Shown: positions 1-7,880 of the stretch, piece by piece | How the letters are laid out: the number at the start of each line of letters is the position of its first letter | Position numbering within the stretch: the stretch's first letter is position 1 | Origin: Sphingobium indicum BiD32 | GTDB lineage: Bacteria; Pseudomonadota; Alphaproteobacteria; Sphingomonadales; Sphingomonadaceae | Length of the DNA: 41,285 nucleotides | Assembly: GCF_000382885.1 (NCBI RefSeq) | Contig: NZ_CAVK010000219.1 | Span: 1-41,285 of the forward strand | Reading direction: 5' to 3' | Program-made: the position numbers and the translations under genes | The notes under the pieces: model-generated | The model's input: the letters and a program-made list of their open reading frames with translations, nothing else | Databases searched by the model: none | What the model was told of the DNA's origin: nothing

Positions 1-2777
1 GGGGCGGGCCGGCGCAGCCAGTCTGGCATGTCCGCCGCCGTGCGTTCCTCTACCGTTTCCGGCTCCGTCTTCCTGGACGGTAAATCCTCGGTCCCGCGCC
101 AGCGCCGGGTCGCGCCCCAGATCGGATCGGCTTCCCATTCCGCGCCCAGCGATACCATCGCCCCATCGACCGCCGCGAACCAGCTTTCGGGCTTCACCTC
201 GCCCCTAGCCCTTGGTCCCAGCGATCCGGCGACGATCAACTTCTCCTCCGCGCGGGTGAGTGCGACATAGAGCAGTCGCCAATGCTCCTCCCGCTCGATC
301 GCGGCGACCTCTTCCGCGACCTTGCCAATCGGTCCCTGCCGCTCCGGCTTGCGCGGGGCCAGGATCGGCAGGCCGTTCCACAACAGCGAATCCGCGCGAT
401 TGCCCGCATCGGGATCAAGGCAGGCGTCGGCCAATATAACGATCGGGGCCTGCAACCCCTTGGCCCCATGCACCGTCAGCAGCCGCAGCATGTCGCCCTG
501 CGCCGCGGCATCGCGGACTATGTCGACTTCGCCCCGGTCGAACCAGTCGATGAAGCGCTGGAGCGAGGGATGGTCGTCACTCTCGAACGCCAGCGCGGCG
601 TTGAGCAATTCCTCGATCGGATCGACCGCTTCCGCCCCCAGTCGCTCGATCAGGCGGCGACGGCCATCCATCGGGCCGGACAGGATCGCCTCCAGATAGC
701 GATAGGGCGTCGTGAAATCCGCCACCGCCAGCAGATCATGAAGGGGTTTGAGTGTCGCATCGTCCAATGTCTGTTTCAGATGCTGCCAAAGCCCGGTCTT
801 GCGCCCGATCAGCCGGTGCATCAGCTCGTCCTGGGTCCATCCAATCAGCGGGGAAACCAGCAGCGATGCCATGTTCAACTCATCGTCGGGTTGCACCGCA
901 AAGCGCAGCGCGGCGAGCAAATCGCGCACCGCCAGCGGCGCGTTGAGCCGCAGCCGGTCGATCCCGGCGACCGCCACCTTCTCCTCATAGAGCCGCGCCA
1001 CGATCAGCCGCGCCAGTTCGCTGCGGCGACGGACCAGGATCATGATGTCGCCTGCCCGCACCGGCCGCCCCCGGCTTTCGAGCATCACACCGTCGTCGAT
1101 CCATTGTTTGATCTGTTGCGCGATTTTCTGCGCCAGCACCCGCTCCTGATTGGCGATCCAATCCTCCTCGCCCTCGGCATCCTCGGACAGGTTGGCTACG
1201 ACCGGTTTCCACAATTGCACTTCGCCGGGATGCCGGTTGGCGCTGATATGATGGACGTCGCCCGCCTCCAGCCCCAACCGCTCGGCGCGCAGGGTCGAAA
1301 TGGTGCGGTCCACCACGTCCAGCACCGCCGGGGTAGACCGGAAACTGCGGTCGAGCGATAGATCATGAAAATCATGCCCGCTATTGTCCGCGTCCCGCTG
1401 GAACAGGATTTGCGCGGCGGCGAAATTGGCCGGACTCGTCCCCTGAAATCCAAAGATCGCCTGTTTGAAATCGCCCACCGTGAAGATGGTTCGCACCTTG
1501 TCGCCCGGCTGCCACTCGGCGGCAAAAAATTCCTCCGCCAGCGTTCGCACGATCCGCCATTGCGCCGCATTGGTATCCTGCGCCTCATCCACCAATATAT
1601 GGTCGATGCGCTGGTCCAGCTTGTAGCGGATCCATTCGGCGATTCCGTCCTGCTCCAGCAGGGCTGCGGCGCGGGCGATCAGATCATCGAAATCCACCGC
1701 ACCCGCCAGCCGCTTGGCCTGCGCATAGGCACGCGCATAAGCCCGTCCGGCGTGGAGCGCCTGCCCCAGCAGTGCGGCATAATCGGCGCGCAGTTTCATA
1801 GCGATCAGCGCGTTGGTGCAATCATAGAGCCGCGTCGCCATCTCGGCATAGCCGTCCATCGACGGGACATAGCCCTTGGTCAGCAGGATATCACCGTCCG
1901 CCTTCGCCCATGCACGATGCAGGTCGGTGAGGGTAGCGGCGCGTCCAACCGGATCGAGCGCACGCCATGCGGCAATCCGGTCGCACCGTTCCAGCCCGCG
2001 CCCCTTGCCCCATTGGACATTGGCCTGCACGATCCGATCGAGCATCCGCATGTCGAACACAGCATCGTCACACTGATCGGCCAGCCATTGGTCAATGTCG
2101 CCCTCAGGCAACCCCAACTCCGCCATGATCCACGGCATAATCGCATCCGGCAAGGCGTCGAGCGCTTCAGCCTTTGCAGCACAGCGCAGCAGATAGCTCT
2201 CCGCCCCGCCCTCGCCCAACCGCAGGCTGAGCGCCTGCAACGCCGCGAACAGCGCTTCGTCGCCCGTCTCATGCGCCCGCACCACCATGTCCGCCAGCGT
2301 CTGCCGGGCAAGGTTGGTCTGCTCGCGCTGATCGAGCGGACTGAAACCGGGGGTTAGCTCCGCCTCCAGCGGAAAGGCGGTCAGCAATTGCTGGCAAAAG
2401 CCGTGGATCGTCTGGATCCGCAGCCCGCCGCCGGTCGATTCCAGCACTTCGGCAAACAGCCGCCGGGCAAAATCGCGCGCATCCGGCCCGGACTCTTCGC
2501 CCAGCGCCTCCAGATCAGCGAACAGCCCCTTGTCATCCATCTGCACCCAGGCGGCGAGCCGGTCATGGATACGGTCGGCCATTTCCGCCGCGCCCGCCTT
2601 GGTAAAGGTCAGGCACAAGATATTCTCCGGCCGCACCCCTTGGAGCAGCAGGCGAAACACCCGCGCGGTCAGCACATGGGTCTTGCCGGTCCCCGCCGAC
2701 GCCGAAAGCCAGACATGGGCGTCGGGCGCAGCGGCGCGGGCCTGATTACCCAGCAAGGGTTGCAGCCCCTTAGCCAT
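1..2777 (-). CDS. addA: Double-strand break repair helicase AddA (3' end outside window)
   Basis: AddA is the UvrD-like (SF1A) helicase-nuclease subunit of AddAB, which resects double-strand DNA ends for RecA-dependent repair. About 925 codons are visible; the C-terminal part, where the family carries its RecB-type nuclease domain, lies beyond the left edge. Seen on the minus strand: Walker A SASAGTGKT at residues 25-33, motif Ia LTFTKAGAAEMADR, motif II VDEAQDTN with D397, motif III VGDFKQAIFGFQG, LTVHGAKGLQAPIV (motif V region) and LLYVALTRAEEKL (motif VI). The ATG at 2777 overlaps the addB stop by 8 bp (ATGGCTAA), indicating translational coupling. The helicase motifs look intact. Very secure family call. 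Confidence 0.96.
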   Translation of the reverse strand, partial: MAKGLQPLLGNQARAAAPDAHVWLSASAGTGKTHVLTARVFRLLLQGVRPENILCLTFTKAGAAEMADRIHDRLAAWVQMDDKGLFADLEALGEESGPDARDFARRLFAEVLESTGGGLRIQTIHGFCQQLLTAFPLEAELTPGFSPLDQREQTNLARQTLADMVVRAHETGDEALFAALQALSLRLGEGGAESYLLRCAAKAEALDALPDAIMPWIMAELGLPEGDIDQWLADQCDDAVFDMRMLDRIVQANVQWGKGRGLERCDRIAAWRALDPVGRAATLTDLHRAWAKADGDILLTKGYVPSMDGYAEMATRLYDCTNALIAMKLRADYAALLGQALHAGRAYARAYAQAKRLAGAVDFDDLIARAAALLEQDGIAEWIRYKLDQRIDHILVDEAQDTNAAQWRIVRTLAEEFFAAEWQPGDKVRTIFTVGDFKQAIFGFQGTSPANFAAAQILFQRDADNSGHDFHDLSLDRSFRSTPAVLDVVDRTISTLRAERLGLEAGDVHHISANRHPGEVQLWKPVVANLSEDAEGEEDWIANQERVLAQKIAQQIKQWIDDGVMLESRGRPVRAGDIMILVRRRSELARLIVARLYEEKVAVAGIDRLRLNAPLAVRDLLAALRFAVQPDDELNMASLLVSPLIGWTQDELMHRLIGRKTGLWQHLKQTLDDATLKPLHDLLAVADFTTPYRYLEAILSGPMDGRRRLIERLGAEAVDPIEELLNAALAFESDDHPSLQRFIDWFDRGEVDIVRDAAAQGDMLRLLTVHGAKGLQAPIVILADACLDPDAGNRADSLLWNGLPILAPRKPERQGPIGKVAEEVAAIEREEHWRLLYVALTRAEEKLIVAGSLGPRARGEVKPESWFAAVDGAMVSLGAEWEADPIWGATRRWRGTEDLPSRKTEPETVEERTAADMPDWLRRPA

Positions 2778-5739
2778 CGTCGCGGCCATACCATTCCTCC
2801 AGCCGCATCAGCTGGTCATAATCACCATAATTGGCGACTTCGGGGTTGATCTCCGCTCGGAAGGGCGTGGTGCCGAGCAGGAACGCCTGCGCCAGCTCCT
2901 CAAACTGCGCATAGACGTCCATCGTGAAGTCGGCGGTGACGATCTTGTCGCGCTTGCCCAGCGGATCGACCGGGCTTTCGCGATAGCCGAACTGGTCGCC
3001 CTTCTTGGCCAGCGACCAATATTCAAAGCCGCCCGCGACTTTCTTGCCCTCGACCCCTTCAAACCCGCCATGTTCCGCAATCACCCCCAGCAGGCCCAAT
3101 TGCAGCGCAAAGCCGGCCTTGACCTGCCGCGCGCTCGGTGGCTTGCCCGTCTTGTAATCGATGATGCCCAGCGTGCCGTCTGGCAGCCGGTCGATCCGGT
3201 CAGCCTTGCCCATCAGCGTGACGTCGGCAATCTCCGCCCGCCCTTCCTTCTCGACAGCAAGGATAGTGCGCCCCTCCACCTTGTCCCGCACCACTTCGGC
3301 GGCAATCCAGCGGATCGCCTCGATCAGGCGCGGTTGCCACAGGGCGCGCAGCAGGGGATGGACTTCGGGCCGGTCGAACATGGCGCGGGCGCGCGCTTCC
3401 AGATCATCGGGGTCGAGTGTCCCGGCCACCGCCCAATGCTGGAGAATGTCATGCACCGCCGTCCCGCGCCACGCTGGCCCGGCATCGGCATCGACCGGAT
3501 CAAGCCGCGCCAGCCGCAACACGCGCCGGGCGTAGAAGGCGTAAGGGTCCGCCTTCAACCGGTCGACATCGGTAACAGGAATGACGGTCGGACGCGCCGA
3601 AACCGGTGGCGCGGGCGCGGGGCGACTGGCGGGGGTGTGCATGGCAGGCGTGTCCAGCGCCCGTGCGAGGGCAGCATAGCGATCCGCCACCTTCCATTGC
3701 GGCCCGGCCATCGCCTTCAATCGCAACCAGAGACGCGACGCGACCGCCGGGCCGCCGCTCCCGCGTTTGGCGCGGGTGATCAGCACATGCGGCGCGCCCA
3801 GCGCACTGGCAAAGTCATGCGCGGCAAGCCCGATCCGCGTCTCCACCCTCGGCAACCCCAATTCCCGCCGGATGCGCGGCGCCAGCCATGGGTCGGGCGC
3901 TGGCAGGCCTGGCCATGTGCCTTCGTTGAGGCCGCCCAATATCATCAGGTCCGCCTGCACCAGCCGCGCCTCGATCAGCCCCAATATTGCGATGCGTGGA
4001 TGGCCGCCCTGTGGCGGACGCACCGACACGCCGCCCAACATATGGTCGAGCAGCACCGGCAGCGCGCGAATGTCCGCCTGACTCGGGCCTTCGTCCGCTG
4101 CGGCCTCCATCTCGGCAAACAGGTCAGCGGCGGCATGGCCCTGATGCCCGGCCCACACGGCATCGCCGGTCAGCGCCCCCGCCTGCTCCCGGATCGCGGC
4201 CAGTTGCCCGGCCAGATCAGTCGCGACCGCAAAGGCCCGTTCCAATGGTTCCAGCAGCGCGCGGGCGGCTGGCCACCAGTCGCGCACCTGATCGCGCAGG
4301 ACGCGCTGCCGGTCATCCTCAAACGGGATCAGCAGCATGTCGATGCCCACCAGCCCCGCCTGCGGACGCGGCCGACGCAACAGAAGGTCGAGCGCCCGCA
4401 CGCCATCCAGCCACGCCAACCGACCCGCCCCGCGCATCACCAGCGGATGCTTGAGCAGGGTCAGCAACGGCACCGGTGCAAACCGTTCCGCCACCGCCTG
4501 CGCCATCGCGATCAGCAAAGTACCGGGCGGCAGGCGCGACAGCGGCAGGCCCGCCGAATCGTCCGCCTCGATACCCCAGCGTTTCAGATGTGCCGACACC
4601 CGCGTCGCCAGTTGCCGGTCCGGTGTCACCAGCGCGGCGGTCCGTTTCTCCGTCTCCAGCGCCTCGCGCAGCGCAATGGCTATGGCCTGCGCCTCCTCGC
4701 CCGGCGTCGCTACCTCCAGCGCGGCAACGCCCGCCAGCGAACGGTCCGCCGTCTTGAGGTCGCGCCATCGGCTGGTAAGCTTCGGCGGCAATATCGCGTT
4801 GGAAATATTGCGCCCACGCACCGCCCGCGCATCATGCTCGCTGCCCCAGCGCCATTGCGCCACATCGTCGCGCGTCGCACTCATGGCGTGGAGCAGGCGT
4901 TTCAGCGCATATTGCGGATGGCTCTCATGACCGGAGGGGGCATGGCCGGTGACCGGATCAGGATCGAACGGCCCGATCGCGTCCCACGCCTCATCGTCCA
5001 TATGCTGGTCCAGCCCGGCGAACACCACCATGCCGCCGGGCATTTCGCCGATCCGCCGCAGCAGGCCCGCGACGGCTGGCGCGGTGGTGGAAATGCCCGC
5101 CGCCACGACGAACCCGCCAGGCGGATGGTCCCGCCAGCGCGCCGCCAGCCGGTCGAACAGCCGGTTGCGCCGCTCGGTCAGGTCCATGCAGCCCAGCCGC
5201 GCCAGTTCGTCCGGCCAGCGGGCGATAACGATCTCGAACAGATGCAGCGACGTCTGCCAGTGCCGCGACAGTTCGTCGGACAAGGTCAGATCACGCAAGG
5301 CCGACACCGGCACCCGCTCCACCTGCATCTGGTCCAGCACCGCGCCCAGCGCCTGCCCCAGTTGCAGCGCCTGCCCCGCGTCAATGTCGCCCTTCACCTG
5401 CTGCACCATGCGCGCAAGGATCATCTGGCGACGCATCGGCGCAATCGCAGGGGGCAGCGCTTCCCCCTCCCCCAGCGGATCGAGCGCGCTACCGACCTGC
5501 TCGCCAATGTCGGGGTCGCCGATCGCAACCAGCCGGGGCAACAGCAATCCGCCGCCCGACGCCCGCACAAACGCATCGCTGACCGCCCGCACCGCACGGT
5601 TGCTGGGCAGCAGGATCATGCCCTGCGCCAGCGCCATCGGATCGCCGCCATGGCGCGCCAGCAGGCCCGCAACCAGCGCGTCGGAAAAGGCGCGATGCGC
5701 CGGAATGGAAAACAGCGCGGGGCGTTTGCGATCACCCAT
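2770..5739 (-). CDS. addB: Double-strand break repair protein AddB (alphaproteobacterial type)
   Basis: AddB is the partner of AddA; it has a degenerate helicase-like N-terminal region and a C-terminal RecB-family nuclease domain. The 989-residue product shows the nuclease signature GKADRID (D847) followed by IIDYKTG (D861, K863), and a downstream QLGLLGVIAE helix as in PD-(D/E)XK enzymes. No canonical Walker A motif is visible near the N-terminus, which reads MILLPSNRAV. Only one cysteine (in LGCMDL) occurs in the whole protein, so the four-Cys iron-sulfur staple known from Bacillus AddB is absent. The ATG at 5739 overlaps the murU stop by 8 bp (ATGGGTGA), and its own stop overlaps the addA start. 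Confidence 0.94.
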   Translation of the reverse strand: MGDRKRPALFSIPAHRAFSDALVAGLLARHGGDPMALAQGMILLPSNRAVRAVSDAFVRASGGGLLLPRLVAIGDPDIGEQVGSALDPLGEGEALPPAIAPMRRQMILARMVQQVKGDIDAGQALQLGQALGAVLDQMQVERVPVSALRDLTLSDELSRHWQTSLHLFEIVIARWPDELARLGCMDLTERRNRLFDRLAARWRDHPPGGFVVAAGISTTAPAVAGLLRRIGEMPGGMVVFAGLDQHMDDEAWDAIGPFDPDPVTGHAPSGHESHPQYALKRLLHAMSATRDDVAQWRWGSEHDARAVRGRNISNAILPPKLTSRWRDLKTADRSLAGVAALEVATPGEEAQAIAIALREALETEKRTAALVTPDRQLATRVSAHLKRWGIEADDSAGLPLSRLPPGTLLIAMAQAVAERFAPVPLLTLLKHPLVMRGAGRLAWLDGVRALDLLLRRPRPQAGLVGIDMLLIPFEDDRQRVLRDQVRDWWPAARALLEPLERAFAVATDLAGQLAAIREQAGALTGDAVWAGHQGHAAADLFAEMEAAADEGPSQADIRALPVLLDHMLGGVSVRPPQGGHPRIAILGLIEARLVQADLMILGGLNEGTWPGLPAPDPWLAPRIRRELGLPRVETRIGLAAHDFASALGAPHVLITRAKRGSGGPAVASRLWLRLKAMAGPQWKVADRYAALARALDTPAMHTPASRPAPAPPVSARPTVIPVTDVDRLKADPYAFYARRVLRLARLDPVDADAGPAWRGTAVHDILQHWAVAGTLDPDDLEARARAMFDRPEVHPLLRALWQPRLIEAIRWIAAEVVRDKVEGRTILAVEKEGRAEIADVTLMGKADRIDRLPDGTLGIIDYKTGKPPSARQVKAGFALQLGLLGVIAEHGGFEGVEGKKVAGGFEYWSLAKKGDQFGYRESPVDPLGKRDKIVTADFTMDVYAQFEELAQAFLLGTTPFRAEINPEVANYGDYDQLMRLEEWYGRDDG

Positions 5740-6442
5740 GGGTGATCATGGATTCCACGACAGGGATGGCTTTGGGCGTGCCGACATCGAACCACAGCCC
5801 CTGATGCGAGACGCCGTAAAGGCGGCCCGCCTCGATCGCGCGGTTCCAGAAGATATTGGTCGAAAACACGTCACCGGGCGGATCGCACAATAGCGAAGGC
5901 GCCATGATCTGCACACCGGTGAACACAAAGGGCGCGACATAAGCGGTCTTGCGCCGGGTCAGGCCACCAGCCGCGTCCATATGGAAATCGCCCGGTCCGG
6001 TATGGCAATGGGCGCGGGCCAGCGGCACGAGCAGCAGCAGTGCATCCATCCTGTCCGGATTCCAGATGCGCTGCATCATGCCCAGCGTTTCCTGCGGCCC
6101 GTCGATCCACAGATTGTCGCTATTGGCGCAGAAAAAAGGCTTGTCGCCCAGCAAAGGCGCGGCGTGGATCAGGCCGCCGCCCGTCTCCAGCAACTTCGCC
6201 CGCTCGTCGGACACGACAAAGTCCATACCGCCCTTGCGCGTGCGCAGATGCGCCTCGACCGTGTCGGCGAGATAGTGGACGTTGACCACTACCTTGCGTA
6301 TGCCACCCGCCTCCAGCCGATCCAGCGCATGGTCCATCAGCGGCTTGCCTGCCACCTTGACCAGTGGCTTGGGTCGTGTGGCGGTCAGCGGACGCATCCG
6401 TTTGCCAAGGCCAGCGGCCATCAGCATCGCGGTATCGATCAT
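5732..6442 (-). CDS. murU: Nucleotidyltransferase, probable N-acetylmuramate-1-phosphate uridylyltransferase MurU
   Basis: MurU makes UDP-MurNAc from MurNAc-1-phosphate in the peptidoglycan recycling route that bypasses de novo MurA synthesis. The 236-residue protein begins with the nucleotidyltransferase signature AAGLGKRMRPLT followed by RPKPLVKVAGKPL, has the metal/nucleotide-binding region FFCANSDNLW, and ends with FDVGTPKAI, all typical of short sugar-1-phosphate nucleotidyltransferases. The specific substrate is inferred from the neighbour: the overlapping upstream gene encodes an AmgK-type sugar kinase, the partner enzyme. The ATG at 6442 overlaps the amgK stop by 4 bp (ATGA). Without that context it could be a generic mannose-1-phosphate guanylyltransferase-like protein. 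Confidence 0.88.
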   Translation of the reverse strand: MIDTAMLMAAGLGKRMRPLTATRPKPLVKVAGKPLMDHALDRLEAGGIRKVVVNVHYLADTVEAHLRTRKGGMDFVVSDERAKLLETGGGLIHAAPLLGDKPFFCANSDNLWIDGPQETLGMMQRIWNPDRMDALLLLVPLARAHCHTGPGDFHMDAAGGLTRRKTAYVAPFVFTGVQIMAPSLLCDPPGDVFSTNIFWNRAIEAGRLYGVSHQGLWFDVGTPKAIPVVESMITHG

Positions 6443-7437
6443 GCCGGGTTAAACTCCGCAAGCGCATCATGACGCTGATCGGCGGGAATGTTCGCGGCAA
6501 ACCACAGCGCCACCGGGGCCAGCGCCGGATGGGCCAGGTCCCGCTCCAACAGCCCCCACATGCGCGGCAGGAAGCTCAGATAGCGCGGCTTGCCGTCGCG
6601 CTGCCACAGGCGGGTGAAGATGCCGATGATCTTGGCGTTACGCTGCGCCCCCAGCACCGCATAGGCGGCGTCGAAATCGGCGGGCGGACTGGCAATCGCC
6701 TTATAGCGCGCCAGCATCGCAGCCTCGACCTGAGGCGGCACGTCGCGGCGGGCATCCTGCAACAGCGATACCAGATCATAGGCGGGATGCCCGGCCAGCG
6801 CGTCCTGAAAATCGAGCAGGCCAAGCCCGTGGGATGTCGCCCGGTCGATCAGCATGATATTCTCAGCATGATAGTCGCGCAGCACAGTGACGGTCGGGCT
6901 GGCGGATTGCTCCACGATCGGCAGCACCGCGTCCCACGCCGCGACATAGGCGTCCTCATCCACAGGCAGGCCGATCGCCCGGCAATACCATTGCGTCAAC
7001 AACCCGACTTCGCGCTGATAGACTGCGCGATCATAGGGCGGCACCGGCGCGGCGGGCAGGCGGTGCAGGTCGGCCAGCAGGTCGATGGCGCGGCCATAGA
7101 CCGCCAGTTCCGCATCCGGCTGATCGTCAACATGTTCCTTGACCCGCAGGTCGCCGAAATCCTCGATCAGGACCAGCCCCTGCTCCAGATCGCGCGCCAA
7201 AATCTGCGGCGCGGCAAAACCGTCCGCCAGCAAATGTTCGGCAATGGCAATGAACGGTCGGGGATCTTCATGCGGCGGCGGCGCGTCCATCAGTACCGCG
7301 CGGCGTCCGCCGTCGATGACGCGAAAATAGCGGCGGAAGGATGCGTCTCCGGCCAGCGGCACGATGGCGGCATCGCCCCATCCGGCTTGGCCAAGGAAAG
7401 CGGGCGCGGCGGCGGGGGGGATCATATCTGTGACCAT
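6439..7437 (-). CDS. amgK: Aminoglycoside-phosphotransferase-fold sugar kinase, probable AmgK (MurNAc/GlcNAc anomeric kinase)
   Basis: AmgK phosphorylates the anomeric carbon of MurNAc and GlcNAc, supplying MurU. The 332-residue protein has the APH-fold catalytic loop as DYHAENIML and the metal-binding segment as GLLDFQDAL, with the N-terminal GDASFRRYFRV loop usual in this family. ATG at 7437 was chosen because GGA lies seven bases upstream; it overlaps tsaE by 16 bp. An alternative ATG at 7425 would give an ATGA overlap with the tsaE stop but has no visible Shine-Dalgarno. Together with murU it gives a two-step salvage route for cell-wall sugars. The family call is strong; the substrate comes from the conserved pairing. 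Confidence 0.88.
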   Translation of the reverse strand: MVTDMIPPAAAPAFLGQAGWGDAAIVPLAGDASFRRYFRVIDGGRRAVLMDAPPPHEDPRPFIAIAEHLLADGFAAPQILARDLEQGLVLIEDFGDLRVKEHVDDQPDAELAVYGRAIDLLADLHRLPAAPVPPYDRAVYQREVGLLTQWYCRAIGLPVDEDAYVAAWDAVLPIVEQSASPTVTVLRDYHAENIMLIDRATSHGLGLLDFQDALAGHPAYDLVSLLQDARRDVPPQVEAAMLARYKAIASPPADFDAAYAVLGAQRNAKIIGIFTRLWQRDGKPRYLSFLPRMWGLLERDLAHPALAPVALWFAANIPADQRHDALAEFNPA

Positions 7438-7880
7438 CGATCCGTCCAAGCGTCGGGCACGTCCGCTGTCAAGCGCCGAGCGCCATCCGCCTCCATCGCG
7501 ATGCTCAAACGCAACGCATGGGACCAGAGCCGCGATCCCAGCCGGTCGGGCCATTCGACGATCAGCAAACTGTCCATCAGATAGTCCCCCAGCGCCAGTT
7601 CCTCGGTATCCTGCGGCGTATCGAGCCGGTAGAGATCGACATGGGCCACTGGCAGCCGCACTTCGGGCACGTCATAGGGCTGGACGATGGCAAAGCTCGG
7701 ACTGGGCGCCTCGCCCGCCAGCCCCAGCGCTTCCAATATGCCGCGCGCCAGCGTCGTCTTGCCCGCACCAAGCCCGCCTTCCAGCGCGATCACATCGCCG
7801 ATTCGCACATGGCCGGCGATCGACTTGCCAAGGTCCAGCATCGCCGCTTCATCGGCCAGATGCACCGTTGCCTCAGCCAC
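7422..7880 (-). CDS. tsaE: tRNA threonylcarbamoyladenosine biosynthesis ATPase TsaE
   Basis: TsaE is the small P-loop ATPase that works with TsaB and TsaD to attach threonylcarbamoyl to A37 of ANN-decoding tRNAs. The product (152 residues) carries Walker A GGLGAGKTTLARG, the conserved SPSFAIVQPY stretch, HVDLYRL, and VEWPDRLG near the end, all hallmarks of the YjeE/TsaE family. The start is placed at GTG 7880 because it creates an 8-bp overlap with the upstream kinase gene stop (GTGGCTGA), matching the ATGGGTGA and ATGGCTAA junctions further down the operon. A TTG at 7892 in the same frame is the alternative. Confidence 0.93.
   Translation of the reverse strand: MAEATVHLADEAAMLDLGKSIAGHVRIGDVIALEGGLGAGKTTLARGILEALGLAGEAPSPSFAIVQPYDVPEVRLPVAHVDLYRLDTPQDTEELALGDYLMDSLLIVEWPDRLGSRLWSHALRLSIAMEADGARRLTADVPDAWTDRWSQI

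Noticed and set aside
3070..5745. Long plus-strand open frame of 891 codons opposite addB
   Set aside because: It has Arg/Pro/His/Gln-rich composition and no domains, as expected for the complement of a high-GC gene; the minus strand encodes a clear AddB.
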